Assembly (NCBI GenBank): GCA_946615495.1
Contig: CAMOHY010000011.1
Span: 1 to 18,405, forward strand
Source of the DNA: an uncultured Clostridia bacterium
GTDB lineage: Bacteria > Bacillota > Clostridia > Christensenellales > Aristaeellaceae
Direction of reading: 5' to 3'
DNA: 18,405 nucleotides
A program made the position numbers and the translations under genes. The notes below the pieces were generated by a model, which saw only the letters and a program-made list of their open reading frames with translations, was not told the DNA's origin and searched no databases. Below, piece after piece: positions 1 to 7,944 of the stretch; position 1 is the stretch's first letter; every line of letters starts with the position of its first letter.

Positions 1-1494
1 CAGGAAATCAGCGCCATGATCCTGCGCAAGCTGCGCGCCGACGCGGAAAACTATTTGGGCGAGCCGGTCAGCGACGCCGTTATCACCGTACCCGCTTATT
101 TTAACGATATTCAGCGCCAGGCCACCAAGGACGCGGGAAAAATCGCCGGGCTGAACGTGAAGCGCATCATCAACGAGCCCACCAGCGCCGCCCTGGCCTA
201 TGGCCTCAATACCGGCGCGGCCCAAAAAGTAATGGTTTATGACCTGGGCGGCGGCACCTTCGACGTGTCCATCATCGAAATCGGCGAAAGCGTGATTGAG
301 GTGCTGGCCACCTCCGGCGACAACCACCTGGGCGGAGACGATTTTGACGAAAGAATCGTCAATTGGATCATCAACGAAGCCCAGGCAAGCCAGCGGGTGG
401 ACCTGAGAAGCGACCTGATGGCCCTGGCCCGCGTAAAGGAAGCGGCGGAGCAGGCGAAAAAAGAACTGTCCGCCACCGAAACGGCGGCCATCACCCTGCC
501 CTATATCACCCAGAAAAACGGCGCGCCCGTGCATTTGGAATTGACCTTGAGCCGCGCCAAATTCAATGAGCTCACCCGCGACCTGGTGGAAAAGACGGCC
601 GCGCCCGTGCAAAACGCCCTGCGGGACGCGGGCATTGCCGCCTCGGAATTGGGCCGCGTGCTGCTGGTTGGCGGGTCCACCCGCATCCCTGCCGTGCAGC
701 AGAAGGTGAGGCAGCTGACGGGCAAAGAGCCCAGCCGGAATCTGAATCCCGATGAATGCGTGGCCCAAGGCGCGGCCATTCAGGGCGACACCCTGTCGGG
801 CGCCCACGCCCTGTCGGTCAATAAAAGCATCCTGCTGCTGGATGTAACGCCCCTTTCCCTGTCCATTGAAACGGTGGGCGGCGTGGCCACCCGTTTGGTG
901 GAACGCAATTCCACATTGCCCATTCATTATTCCCAAATTTTCACCACTGCCGCGCCCTTCCAATCCAGCGTGGAAATTCATGTGCTCCAAGGCGAACGCC
1001 CCATGGCGGCGGATAATAAGACCATTGGCAAATTCAAGCTGAAGGGCATCAAGCGCGCCCCGGCGGGAGTGCCGCAAATCGAAGTCACCTTCGATATCGA
1101 TACCAACGGCATCCTGCGCGTTTCCGCCAAGGACAAGGATACCGGCAAGGAGCAGGGCATCACCATCACGGCCAACGATAAAATGAGCGACGCGGAAATC
1201 GACGCCGCCATCCGGGACGCCGAACAGTACGCCGCCCAGGATGGGCTGCGCAGGGACGCGCTGAGCGTTGTCAACGAGGCGCAGATACTGCTTCGGGACA
1301 CTGAAAAAGCGCTGGACGAAAAAGGAAAACAGCTGGAAAAAGAAGAAAAACGGCAAATCAAGGAGGAAATCAACGCCCTTCGGAAGTTGATTTTTCGCAA
1401 GCAACCGGATAAAATGGAAAGGGAGGATTTGTCCCTCCTTCGAGACCGGATGGAGGCGCTGCGCCAATCCTCCGCGCATTTAATGAGCCTGTAA
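1..1494 (+). CDS. dnaK: DnaK (Hsp70) chaperone, 5'-truncated by the window edge
   Basis: ATP-dependent cytoplasmic Hsp70 chaperone that binds unfolded peptides. The open frame runs in from position 1, giving 497 visible residues; by comparison with canonical DnaK, roughly the first 110 are missing. The three Hsp70 signatures that should be present here are seen: the phosphate-2 region VYDLGGGTFDVS near visible residue 79, the IINEPTSAALAYGL segment before it, and LLVGGSTRIP near residue 221. The substrate-binding domain (LLLDVTPLSLSIET onwards) and a helical lid follow. The protein stops soon after the lid at SAHLMSL, without the usual Gly/Ala-rich disordered tail and acidic end. No grpE or dnaJ lies downstream; instead the giant activase gene starts 22 bp later, so this may be a second, specialised DnaK, although the upstream side cannot be seen. 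The family call is certain. Whether it is the main dnaK is not. Confidence 0.95.
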   Translation, partial: QEISAMILRKLRADAENYLGEPVSDAVITVPAYFNDIQRQATKDAGKIAGLNVKRIINEPTSAALAYGLNTGAAQKVMVYDLGGGTFDVSIIEIGESVIEVLATSGDNHLGGDDFDERIVNWIINEAQASQRVDLRSDLMALARVKEAAEQAKKELSATETAAITLPYITQKNGAPVHLELTLSRAKFNELTRDLVEKTAAPVQNALRDAGIAASELGRVLLVGGSTRIPAVQQKVRQLTGKEPSRNLNPDECVAQGAAIQGDTLSGAHALSVNKSILLLDVTPLSLSIETVGGVATRLVERNSTLPIHYSQIFTTAAPFQSSVEIHVLQGERPMAADNKTIGKFKLKGIKRAPAGVPQIEVTFDIDTNGILRVSAKDKDTGKEQGITITANDKMSDAEIDAAIRDAEQYAAQDGLRRDALSVVNEAQILLRDTEKALDEKGKQLEKEEKRQIKEEINALRKLIFRKQPDKMEREDLSLLRDRMEALRQSSAHLMSL

Positions 1495-1516
1495 ATTTTC
1501 TGGAGTGTTATTACCA

Positions 1517-4500
1517 ATGAATGCTTACCGAACGGGTATTGATATCGGCTCCACCACCGTGAAGGCGGCGGTGCTGAATGATAACGGCGAACTGATTTTT
1601 TACCGCTACGCCCGCCACCACGCCCACACCCAGGAAACGCTGCTGAATATTTTAAAGGAAATCCGGCAGGAGCTGGGCAATTGCTCCATCCGCGCCGCCA
1701 TCACTGGCAGCGGCGGCATGGGCCTGGGGAAAGCGCTGGAAATTCCTTTTGTGCAGGAGGTGGTGGCCGTAGCCGGCGCGCTCAAGCACGCCGCGCCGCA
1801 AACCGACGCCGCCATTGAGCTGGGCGGCGAAGACGCCAAGATTATTTATTTTACCGGCGGGCTGGAGGAACGCATGAACGGCGTGTGCGCCGGAGGCACG
1901 GGCAGCTTCATCGACCAAATGGCTTCCCTGATGCAGACCGACGCCGCGGGCCTGAACGCCGAAGCGGCCCATTACCAGGTGATTTATCCCATTGCCGCCC
2001 GGTGCGGCGTGTTTGCCAAATCGGATATCCAGCCCCTTATCAACGACGGCGCCACCAGGGCGGACCTGGCGGCCTCCGTGTTCCAGGCCGTGGTAAACCA
2101 AACCATTTCCGGCCTGGCCTGCGGCAAGCCCATTCGCGGTCACGTGGCTTTTTTGGGCGGTCCGCTCCATTTTTTGCCGGAGCTGAGAAACGCCTTTATC
2201 CGCACCCTGAAGCTGACTAATGAAACGGCTATTGTGCCTGATAACAGCCATCTGTTTGCCGCCATCGGCGCGGCCATGCAGGCGGAAAACGGAAAGAAAC
2301 GCGACCTGGACGCTCTGATCGACGCCATGGGCCGGGGCGTTATGCTCACCTTCGCCCTCAAGCGCATGGAGCCGCTGTTTTCTTCCAACAACGAATATAA
2401 AGCCTTCTGCGACCGGCACGCCGGGGCCAAGGTAAAGCGCGCAAATTTGAGCGATTACGCCGGGCCCTGTTATTTGGGCATCGACGCCGGGTCCACCACC
2501 ACCAAATTGGCCCTGATCGGCACGGAGGGCCAGCTGCTTTGGACCTTTTATGCCGGAAACCAAGGCAATCCCCTGAAAACGGCCATCGGCGCGCTGGGGG
2601 AATTGCAGCCGCTTCTGCCCAAGAACGCGTTTATTGCCCGCGCCTGCTCCACAGGGTACGGGGAATCGCTGATGAAAACGGCCTTTTGCCTGGATGAGGG
2701 CGAAGTGGAAACCATTGCCCATGTGACCGCCGCCAGCTTTTTTGACCCGAAGGTAGACTGTGTGCTGGATATCGGCGGCCAGGACATGAAATGTATCAAG
2801 CTCAAGGACGGCTCGGTGGACACGGTGCTGCTCAACGAGGCCTGTTCCTCCGGCTGCGGCAGCTTTCTGGAAAACTTCGCCAATTCCATGGGCTACACGG
2901 CCCAGGGCTTCGCGGCGGAAGCGCTGTTTGCGCCCAGCCCGGTGGACCTTGGCACCCGCTGCACCGTGTTCATGAACAGCAATGTGAAGCAGGCGCAGAA
3001 GGAAGGCGCCTCTGTTCAGGATATCAGCGCCGGCTTGGCTTATTCCGTTATCCGGAACGCGCTGTATAAAGTCATTAAACTCACCGACCCCGCCAGCCTG
3101 GGCCGCAGGATCGTGGTGCAGGGCGGCACATTCCATAATCAAGCCGTGCTCAGGGCCTTTGAAAAAATCAGCGGCGCAGAAGCGGTATGCCCCGATATCG
3201 CGGGCATGATGGGCGCCTTCGGCGCCGCGCTCATTGCCCGGCGGCATCACGAGCCCTGGCAAAAATCCTCCATGCCGCCCCTTGATGAGCTGCTTTCCCT
3301 CAAATGGAAAACCTCCGTTACCCATTGCAACGGCTGCGAAAACCATTGCATGCTCACCGTGAACGCCTTTCCCGGCGGCCGCCGCCACATTACCGGCAAC
3401 CGCTGCGAGCGGGGCGCCGGCAGAATGGGCGGCGGGCAGAAAGCCCCCAACGTGGCCGCGTACAAGTTGCGGCGCATGTTCGATTACCAGGCGCTGGAAA
3501 ACGCGCCCAGGGGCGAAATTGGCCTGCCTCGCGTGCTGAACATGTGGGAAAATTATCCCTTCTGGCACACCTTCTTTACTTCTCTGGGCTTCCGCGTGGT
3601 CTTATCCCCCGTTTCCAGCCGCAGGCTGTATGCCATGGGCATGGAATCCATTCCGTCGGAAAGCGAATGCTACCCGGCCAAGCTGGCCCACGGCCACGTG
3701 CAATGGCTCATCAATCAGGGGATAAAAACCATTTTTCATCCCAGCGTGTTTTACGAGCATCAGGAAACGCCGCAGGCGCAGAATCATTTTAACTGCCCCA
3801 TGGTGTGCGCCTACCCCGAAAACCTGAAAAACAACGTGGAGGACGTGGCCGAGGGAAAGGTGCGCTATATCCGTCCCTTCATGGCCTTTACCAGCGAAAA
3901 AATCACGGCGGACCGGCTGGCCCGCCTTTGCCGGGAGGAATGGGGCATTCCGGGAAGGGAGGTTCGCGCCGCCGTTCACGCCGCCTGGCTGGAGCAGAAA
4001 AAGGCCAAGCAGGATGTGCGCCTGGAAGGGGAAAAAGCGCTGCGCTGGATGGAGGAAAACCACCGTAAAGGCATCCTGCTGGCTGGCCGGCCTTATCACA
4101 TGGACCCGGAAATTCACCACGGCATTCCGGACATGATTGCCGGTTACGGCCTGGCGGTGCTGACGGAGGACTGCGTTCCCGCGTCCTTCCAGCCCGTGCG
4201 CCCCGTGCGGGTAAACGACCAATGGGTGTACCATTCCCGGCTGTACACGGCGGCGCAGTTCGTATCGGAAAGGAAGGATTTGGAGCTGATTCAGCTCAAT
4301 TCCTTCGGCTGCGGCCTGGACGCCGTAACCACGGACCAGGTCAGCGATATTCTGGAAAGCTGCGGAAAACTGTACACCGTGCTCAAAATTGATGAGGTAA
4401 ACAACCTGGGGGCCGCCCGCATCCGGGTAAGGAGCCTTCTGTCCGCCATGCGCATGCGCGATGAGCAGGGGATTTTGCCCAAGGCTCCTCCCGTGCCTTA

Positions 4501-5725
4501 TCACCGGGCCGAATTTACCAAAGAAATGCGCCTGCAGGGCTATACCATCCTGGCGCCGGATATGAGCCCCATCCATTTTGAATTGCTCCAGCCGCTGTTT
4601 GAAAAGCACGGATATCACCTGGTGATACTGGACCGCGAAGGACGCTCGGTCATCGACACCGGGTTAAAATACGTGAATAACGACGCCTGCTACCCCTCCA
4701 TTATCACCGTGGGACAGCTGATGGAGGCCGTGCTTTCCGGGCGTTACGACGTAAACAAGCTGGCCCTTATGATGAGCCAAACGGGCGGCTGCTGCCGGGC
4801 CAGCAATTATGTGAGCTTCATCCGCCGGGCCTTGGAAAAGGCGGGGCTGCCGCAGATTCCCGTTATCAGCCTGAATTTCAACGGCATGGAAAAGAACGAA
4901 GGGTTTTCTCCTTCCCTGCCCATGCTCATCGACGCGGGCCACGCCCTGGTGCTGGGCGATTTGATGATGCGCTGCCTGTACCGCACCCGGCCTTATGAAA
5001 TCACCCTGGGCAGCGCCGACAGGCTGCATAAAAAGTGGCGCGAAATCATTCGCAATTCCATTTCCGGAAAAGAAAAGCGCGGCTTTGGGGAGCTGTGCCG
5101 CGGCGTGGTGGCGGATTTTGACGCGCTGCCCATTCACGAGGATATGAAAAAGCCCAGGGTTGGCATCGTGGGCGAAATCCTGGTCAAATATATGCCCATG
5201 GCCAACAATCACCTGCCTGAACTGCTGGAGCAGGAGGGCGCGGAGGCCGTGGTGCCCGATTTGATGGACTTTGTGTACTATGTGCTGTATAACCAGCGGT
5301 ACAAGGCTGAATACCTGGGCGCCAGCCGGACGGGGAAATATCTGAGCGCCTTGGGCGTAACGGGGCTTCGGGCCTTCTGCAGGCCCGCCATCGACGCCCT
5401 GGCGGCGTCCCGGCGCTTTTCCGCCCCCGTGCCCATCGAGCACATTGCCGAGCTGGCCAGGCCTTTCCTTTCCATCGGCAATCAGTACGGCGAAGGCTGG
5501 TTCCTGTGCGGCGAAATGGCGGAACTGCTGGAAAGCAAAGTAAACAACATCGTGTGCATTCAGCCCTTCGGCTGCCTGCCCAACCACGTGGTGGGCAAGG
5601 GCGTTATCAAGCAATTGCGCAAAGCCTACCCCCAGGCCAATATCGCCGCCGTGGACTACGACCCCGGCGCCAGCGAGGTGAACCAATTGAACCGCATCAA
5701 GCTGATGCTGTCGCAGGCAAAATAA
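1517..5725 (+). CDS. Giant 2-hydroxyacyl-CoA dehydratase activase/dehydratase-like fusion protein
   Basis: A 1402-residue cytoplasmic protein of the acyl-CoA dehydratase activase family, expected to couple ATP hydrolysis to low-potential electron transfer. Two ASKHA ATPase domains lie in tandem: residues about 5-255 (GIDIGSTTVKAAV, IELGGEDAK) and about 320-575 (LGIDAGSTTTKLAL, LDIGGQDMK). Each carries the two Cys that bind the bridging [4Fe-4S] cluster in homodimeric HgdC: C124/C163 and C443/C482, both pairs 39 apart. A central region (about 600-870, DUF2229-like) starts with CNGCENHC at residue 604. The C-terminal third resembles HgdB/BcrC-type subunits (NNDACYPS, QTGGCCRASNY, IQPFGCLPNH). 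The ATG at 1517 is chosen because TGGAG lies 11 nt upstream; the in-frame GTG at 1505 overlaps that site. The gene follows dnaK by 22 bp and may be co-transcribed. The substrate is unknown: proteins of this layout are widespread in Clostridia and usually left as activase-related. Confidence 0.9.
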   Translation: MNAYRTGIDIGSTTVKAAVLNDNGELIFYRYARHHAHTQETLLNILKEIRQELGNCSIRAAITGSGGMGLGKALEIPFVQEVVAVAGALKHAAPQTDAAIELGGEDAKIIYFTGGLEERMNGVCAGGTGSFIDQMASLMQTDAAGLNAEAAHYQVIYPIAARCGVFAKSDIQPLINDGATRADLAASVFQAVVNQTISGLACGKPIRGHVAFLGGPLHFLPELRNAFIRTLKLTNETAIVPDNSHLFAAIGAAMQAENGKKRDLDALIDAMGRGVMLTFALKRMEPLFSSNNEYKAFCDRHAGAKVKRANLSDYAGPCYLGIDAGSTTTKLALIGTEGQLLWTFYAGNQGNPLKTAIGALGELQPLLPKNAFIARACSTGYGESLMKTAFCLDEGEVETIAHVTAASFFDPKVDCVLDIGGQDMKCIKLKDGSVDTVLLNEACSSGCGSFLENFANSMGYTAQGFAAEALFAPSPVDLGTRCTVFMNSNVKQAQKEGASVQDISAGLAYSVIRNALYKVIKLTDPASLGRRIVVQGGTFHNQAVLRAFEKISGAEAVCPDIAGMMGAFGAALIARRHHEPWQKSSMPPLDELLSLKWKTSVTHCNGCENHCMLTVNAFPGGRRHITGNRCERGAGRMGGGQKAPNVAAYKLRRMFDYQALENAPRGEIGLPRVLNMWENYPFWHTFFTSLGFRVVLSPVSSRRLYAMGMESIPSESECYPAKLAHGHVQWLINQGIKTIFHPSVFYEHQETPQAQNHFNCPMVCAYPENLKNNVEDVAEGKVRYIRPFMAFTSEKITADRLARLCREEWGIPGREVRAAVHAAWLEQKKAKQDVRLEGEKALRWMEENHRKGILLAGRPYHMDPEIHHGIPDMIAGYGLAVLTEDCVPASFQPVRPVRVNDQWVYHSRLYTAAQFVSERKDLELIQLNSFGCGLDAVTTDQVSDILESCGKLYTVLKIDEVNNLGAARIRVRSLLSAMRMRDEQGILPKAPPVPYHRAEFTKEMRLQGYTILAPDMSPIHFELLQPLFEKHGYHLVILDREGRSVIDTGLKYVNNDACYPSIITVGQLMEAVLSGRYDVNKLALMMSQTGGCCRASNYVSFIRRALEKAGLPQIPVISLNFNGMEKNEGFSPSLPMLIDAGHALVLGDLMMRCLYRTRPYEITLGSADRLHKKWREIIRNSISGKEKRGFGELCRGVVADFDALPIHEDMKKPRVGIVGEILVKYMPMANNHLPELLEQEGAEAVVPDLMDFVYYVLYNQRYKAEYLGASRTGKYLSALGVTGLRAFCRPAIDALAASRRFSAPVPIEHIAELARPFLSIGNQYGEGWFLCGEMAELLESKVNNIVCIQPFGCLPNHVVGKGVIKQLRKAYPQANIAAVDYDPGASEVNQLNRIKLMLSQAK

Positions 5726-5730
5726 AAGGC

Positions 5731-5769
5731 AAGGGCCGCGCCGGATACGAGACGTCCGGCGTGGCCCTT
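5731..5769. terminator. Bidirectional intrinsic terminator between convergent units
   Basis: A 15-bp stem (AAGGGCCGCGCCGGA at 5731-5745 with 5755-5769, one G-U pair on one strand) closes a 9-nt loop. It lies 5 bp after the stop of the activase gene and 4 bp after the stop of the convergent phosphoesterase gene. On the - strand it is followed by a T-rich run (GCCTTTTATTTTGC); on the + strand by a short TTT plus AT-rich sequence. It therefore probably serves both transcripts, more strongly the - strand operon. Confidence 0.85.
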
Positions 5770-5773
5770 TATA

Positions 5774-7009
5774 CTATTCGGGCGGTATATGTAAGAAAAG
5801 ATTGTCTTCCGTTCTCTCCTCCATGACCCACAGAAGATATTTCGCAAATGCGTTTTCCTTATGCCGCTGCCACAGCGCAAAGGCCGGGTCCTGCTTCCAG
5901 AAAGGGTCATCGCTTTGGTAAGCGCCGGAAAAATAGGCCAGGTTAAAGCGCGCGGCATAGTCCGCCATAGCGCTTCTTTCCTCCGCCGTTGCTTCCACCG
6001 CGCTGAGCGCTGCCGCCGCCTTATCACGGGTGACGCCCTCAAACCAGGCTTTGCTCATTTCCTGAAAGCCTTCCGGCAGAAGCTGGCCGCTCAATTGCTT
6101 GGCTTCGTAATCCATACTCCCATCATCCCGCACGGTCACGATGGCATAGCGGTGGGGATAAGCGCAGAAGGCGCCCAGCGCGGCGTCAAAAAGGCCGTCC
6201 ATCCGGGCGATATGCTGAATATGAAGGTGGCCGGACAAATGAAGCCTTACGCCATACCGCCGCAAAAGGGCCTGCATGGCTTCGTGGCCGAACATGAGAA
6301 AGCTTTCTTTGGCAAACTCCGTATGGGGCACAAGGCTGTGGTGGCTGGCCGTGATGACCTGGGCGCCCGCTCTCCCGGCTTCCTCCAGCACTTTTTCCAG
6401 CCATTCGCCGTGACTTGCGGTAAACAAACCAAACGCTTGCGCCCGGTCGCGGTAATACGCCGCGTCAGTCATAACCGCCCACAGGGTATCGCTGATCTTG
6501 ACCGCGTAGGAGAACCCGGTATTTTCCGCCGGGGGCGGCAGCAGAAAGTCCGCGTAAAGGGCGGCAAAATCCGCTTCCGTGGCGTTTTCTACCGTGTACC
6601 AGCCATTTTCCGCAAAGCCCACGGGTGAAGGGCAGTTGATATCATGATTGCCCGGAATCACCCACACGGGAACGCCGGCTTTTTCTATTTCCCCAAACCA
6701 TCGGCTCAGCGCTTCGTGGCTGGCCTTTTCGCCGTTAAAGGAAAGGTCGCCCGTTACCAGCAGGGCGTCCGGCTGTTCTATGCTCACCTGCCTCACAAGG
6801 CATTGCAAAAGCTCTTCGCCGCACTGCGGCAGCTTTCCATCGCCATTGCGCATAACGCTTATAAACAGCTCGCTGCCTTCATACAGTTCCTTTGCCAGAT
6901 AATGCAGATCGGACACCACCATGAGCCGGCTTTCCCCCAGCGCGCTCAGCGGCACAGCGCCCAGGAGAATAAGCAGCAGCCCGGCAAGAAGCGCGCTTTT
7001 TTTCGGCAT
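5774..7009 (-). CDS. Exported calcineurin-like metallophosphoesterase
   Basis: A 411-residue metallophosphoesterase with an N-terminal signal peptide (MPKK, hydrophobic core to about residue 20, likely cleaved near ALG/ES), so it acts outside the cytoplasmic membrane. All metal-ligand motifs of the family are present: SDLH (D34, H36), GDLS (D88), GNHD (N121, H122), SHHS (H223/H224) and SGHLH (H261, H263). The two-metal site should be functional, but the substrate (phosphodiester or monoester) cannot be read from the sequence. The start is the ATG at 7009, preceded by GGAGGG at short spacing; upstream in-frame codons give an unlikely charged N-terminus before the signal peptide. The gene begins 17 bp after the mogA-moaE-like gene and is the last of the molybdenum operon, which is an unusual companion. 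It may be a passenger, or have a pterin- or molybdate-related role; the sequence does not say which. Confidence 0.88.
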   Translation of the reverse strand: MPKKSALLAGLLLILLGAVPLSALGESRLMVVSDLHYLAKELYEGSELFISVMRNGDGKLPQCGEELLQCLVRQVSIEQPDALLVTGDLSFNGEKASHEALSRWFGEIEKAGVPVWVIPGNHDINCPSPVGFAENGWYTVENATEADFAALYADFLLPPPAENTGFSYAVKISDTLWAVMTDAAYYRDRAQAFGLFTASHGEWLEKVLEEAGRAGAQVITASHHSLVPHTEFAKESFLMFGHEAMQALLRRYGVRLHLSGHLHIQHIARMDGLFDAALGAFCAYPHRYAIVTVRDDGSMDYEAKQLSGQLLPEGFQEMSKAWFEGVTRDKAAAALSAVEATAEERSAMADYAARFNLAYFSGAYQSDDPFWKQDPAFALWQRHKENAFAKYLLWVMEERTEDNLFLHIPPE

Positions 7010-7026
7010 ACACCCTCCGCTGCTCT

Positions 7027-7944
7027 TTATTCCGCGTACAGTTCTTTTTCCGTCACGCACTCATTTTTGATCTTGCCCACCAGCGTTTCCAGCGCCTTCA
7101 CGGCGTGGGGCCGGATGTCCGCCCCAATGAGCACGAACATGATATCGTCCCCCACCTGGAGCTCCCCTTCGTTGAGCCACACGCGCACGTAATAAACTCC
7201 CTCCATTTTTTCCGCTTCCGCAATGGCGGAAAGAACCTTTTCCCGGTTATGGGAAAAATACATTCCGGCCACGGGCTTGGCCCCAGCGTCGCCCTGGCGC
7301 ACCTGGCTGCGGGCAGTGGAGCGCACCACGCCGTTATGCGTTAAATACATGCCCACCTTGCCGGCGTCCGGGTGCGCCTTGGCCTCCCGCAGCCATTGGT
7401 CCACGGAAGGCTTTTCAGGCCGCTTTTTTTCCTGCTTTTCAGGGGAAGCGCAGTCGGCCGAGCCGGAGGACTGGAGCATTTCCACCCCATGGCGGATGGG
7501 CTTGAGCACTGCGGACAGGTTTTCCGTGGAAGCCTTTTTGCTGCCCGGCAAATTGATGATGAGCGTTCCGCCCCGAATGCCCGCCGTTTCCCTGGAAAGG
7601 CACCCGTGGGGCGTAATTTTCATGCTTTCCGCCCGCATGGCCTCCGGAATGCCGGGTGTTAGCCGCTCCACCACGGAAAGGGTGGCTTCGGGCGTCACGT
7701 CCCTGGGCGAAAAGCCCGTTCCGCCGGTGGTGAGCACCAGGGAAAGCTTCTTTTCATCCGCGCAGGAAATAAGCTCCCGCCGGATCATTTCTTTTTCGTC
7801 CGGCACCATGGCGGTATACGCCACGCTCCAGCCCTCATCCCTCAGCATGGCGCACAGCGCGGGGCCGCTGGTATCCTCCCGCTCGCCCCGAAAGCCTTTG
7901 TCGCTCACTGTGATAACGGCCGCGGTAAATTTTGCTTCACTCAT
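7027..7944 (-). CDS. MogA/MoaB-type molybdopterin adenylyltransferase fused to a MoaE-like domain
   Basis: A 305-residue cytoplasmic protein for molybdenum cofactor synthesis. Residues 1-160 form a MogA/MoaB domain that would adenylylate molybdopterin before metal insertion; the MPT-binding motif TTGGTGFSPRD (72-82), TPEAT and NLPGSKKA (131-138) are intact. A charged, Pro/Lys-rich linker (about 161-182) leads to a C-terminal domain (about 185-305) with KVGMYLTHNGVVRSTAR and GELQVGDDIMFVLIGADIR. This resembles the divergent MoaE-like proteins of anaerobes rather than a MOSC domain. Canonical MoaE, the large MPT-synthase subunit, ends in a basic PFWKKE-type segment; here only a loosely similar VTEKELY is seen, so synthase activity is uncertain. 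The start ATG overlaps the mobB-moaC stop (ATGAGTGA, 8 bp) and has GGGAGG upstream, implying translational coupling. No moaD or separate moaE is visible in the window. Confidence 0.82.
   Translation of the reverse strand: MSEAKFTAAVITVSDKGFRGEREDTSGPALCAMLRDEGWSVAYTAMVPDEKEMIRRELISCADEKKLSLVLTTGGTGFSPRDVTPEATLSVVERLTPGIPEAMRAESMKITPHGCLSRETAGIRGGTLIINLPGSKKASTENLSAVLKPIRHGVEMLQSSGSADCASPEKQEKKRPEKPSVDQWLREAKAHPDAGKVGMYLTHNGVVRSTARSQVRQGDAGAKPVAGMYFSHNREKVLSAIAEAEKMEGVYYVRVWLNEGELQVGDDIMFVLIGADIRPHAVKALETLVGKIKNECVTEKELYAE

Noticed and set aside
1652..3568. Long - strand ORF (638 codons) opposite the giant activase gene
   Set aside because: It mirrors the GC-rich codons of a clear + strand gene with conserved activase motifs. 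Its own translation is rich in Gly, Ala and His without any recognisable domain.
3602..5686. Two more long - strand ORFs (3602-4618 and 4664-5686)
   Set aside because: Same antisense shadow effect; low-complexity composition and no ribosome binding sites or motifs.
7027..7400. MOSC domain as an identity for the C-terminal part of the mogA fusion
   Set aside because: Mo-cofactor fusions often carry MOSC, but its conserved Cys and GD-type motifs are not seen; the GVV..., VGDD and terminal KEL pattern fits MoaE-like proteins better.
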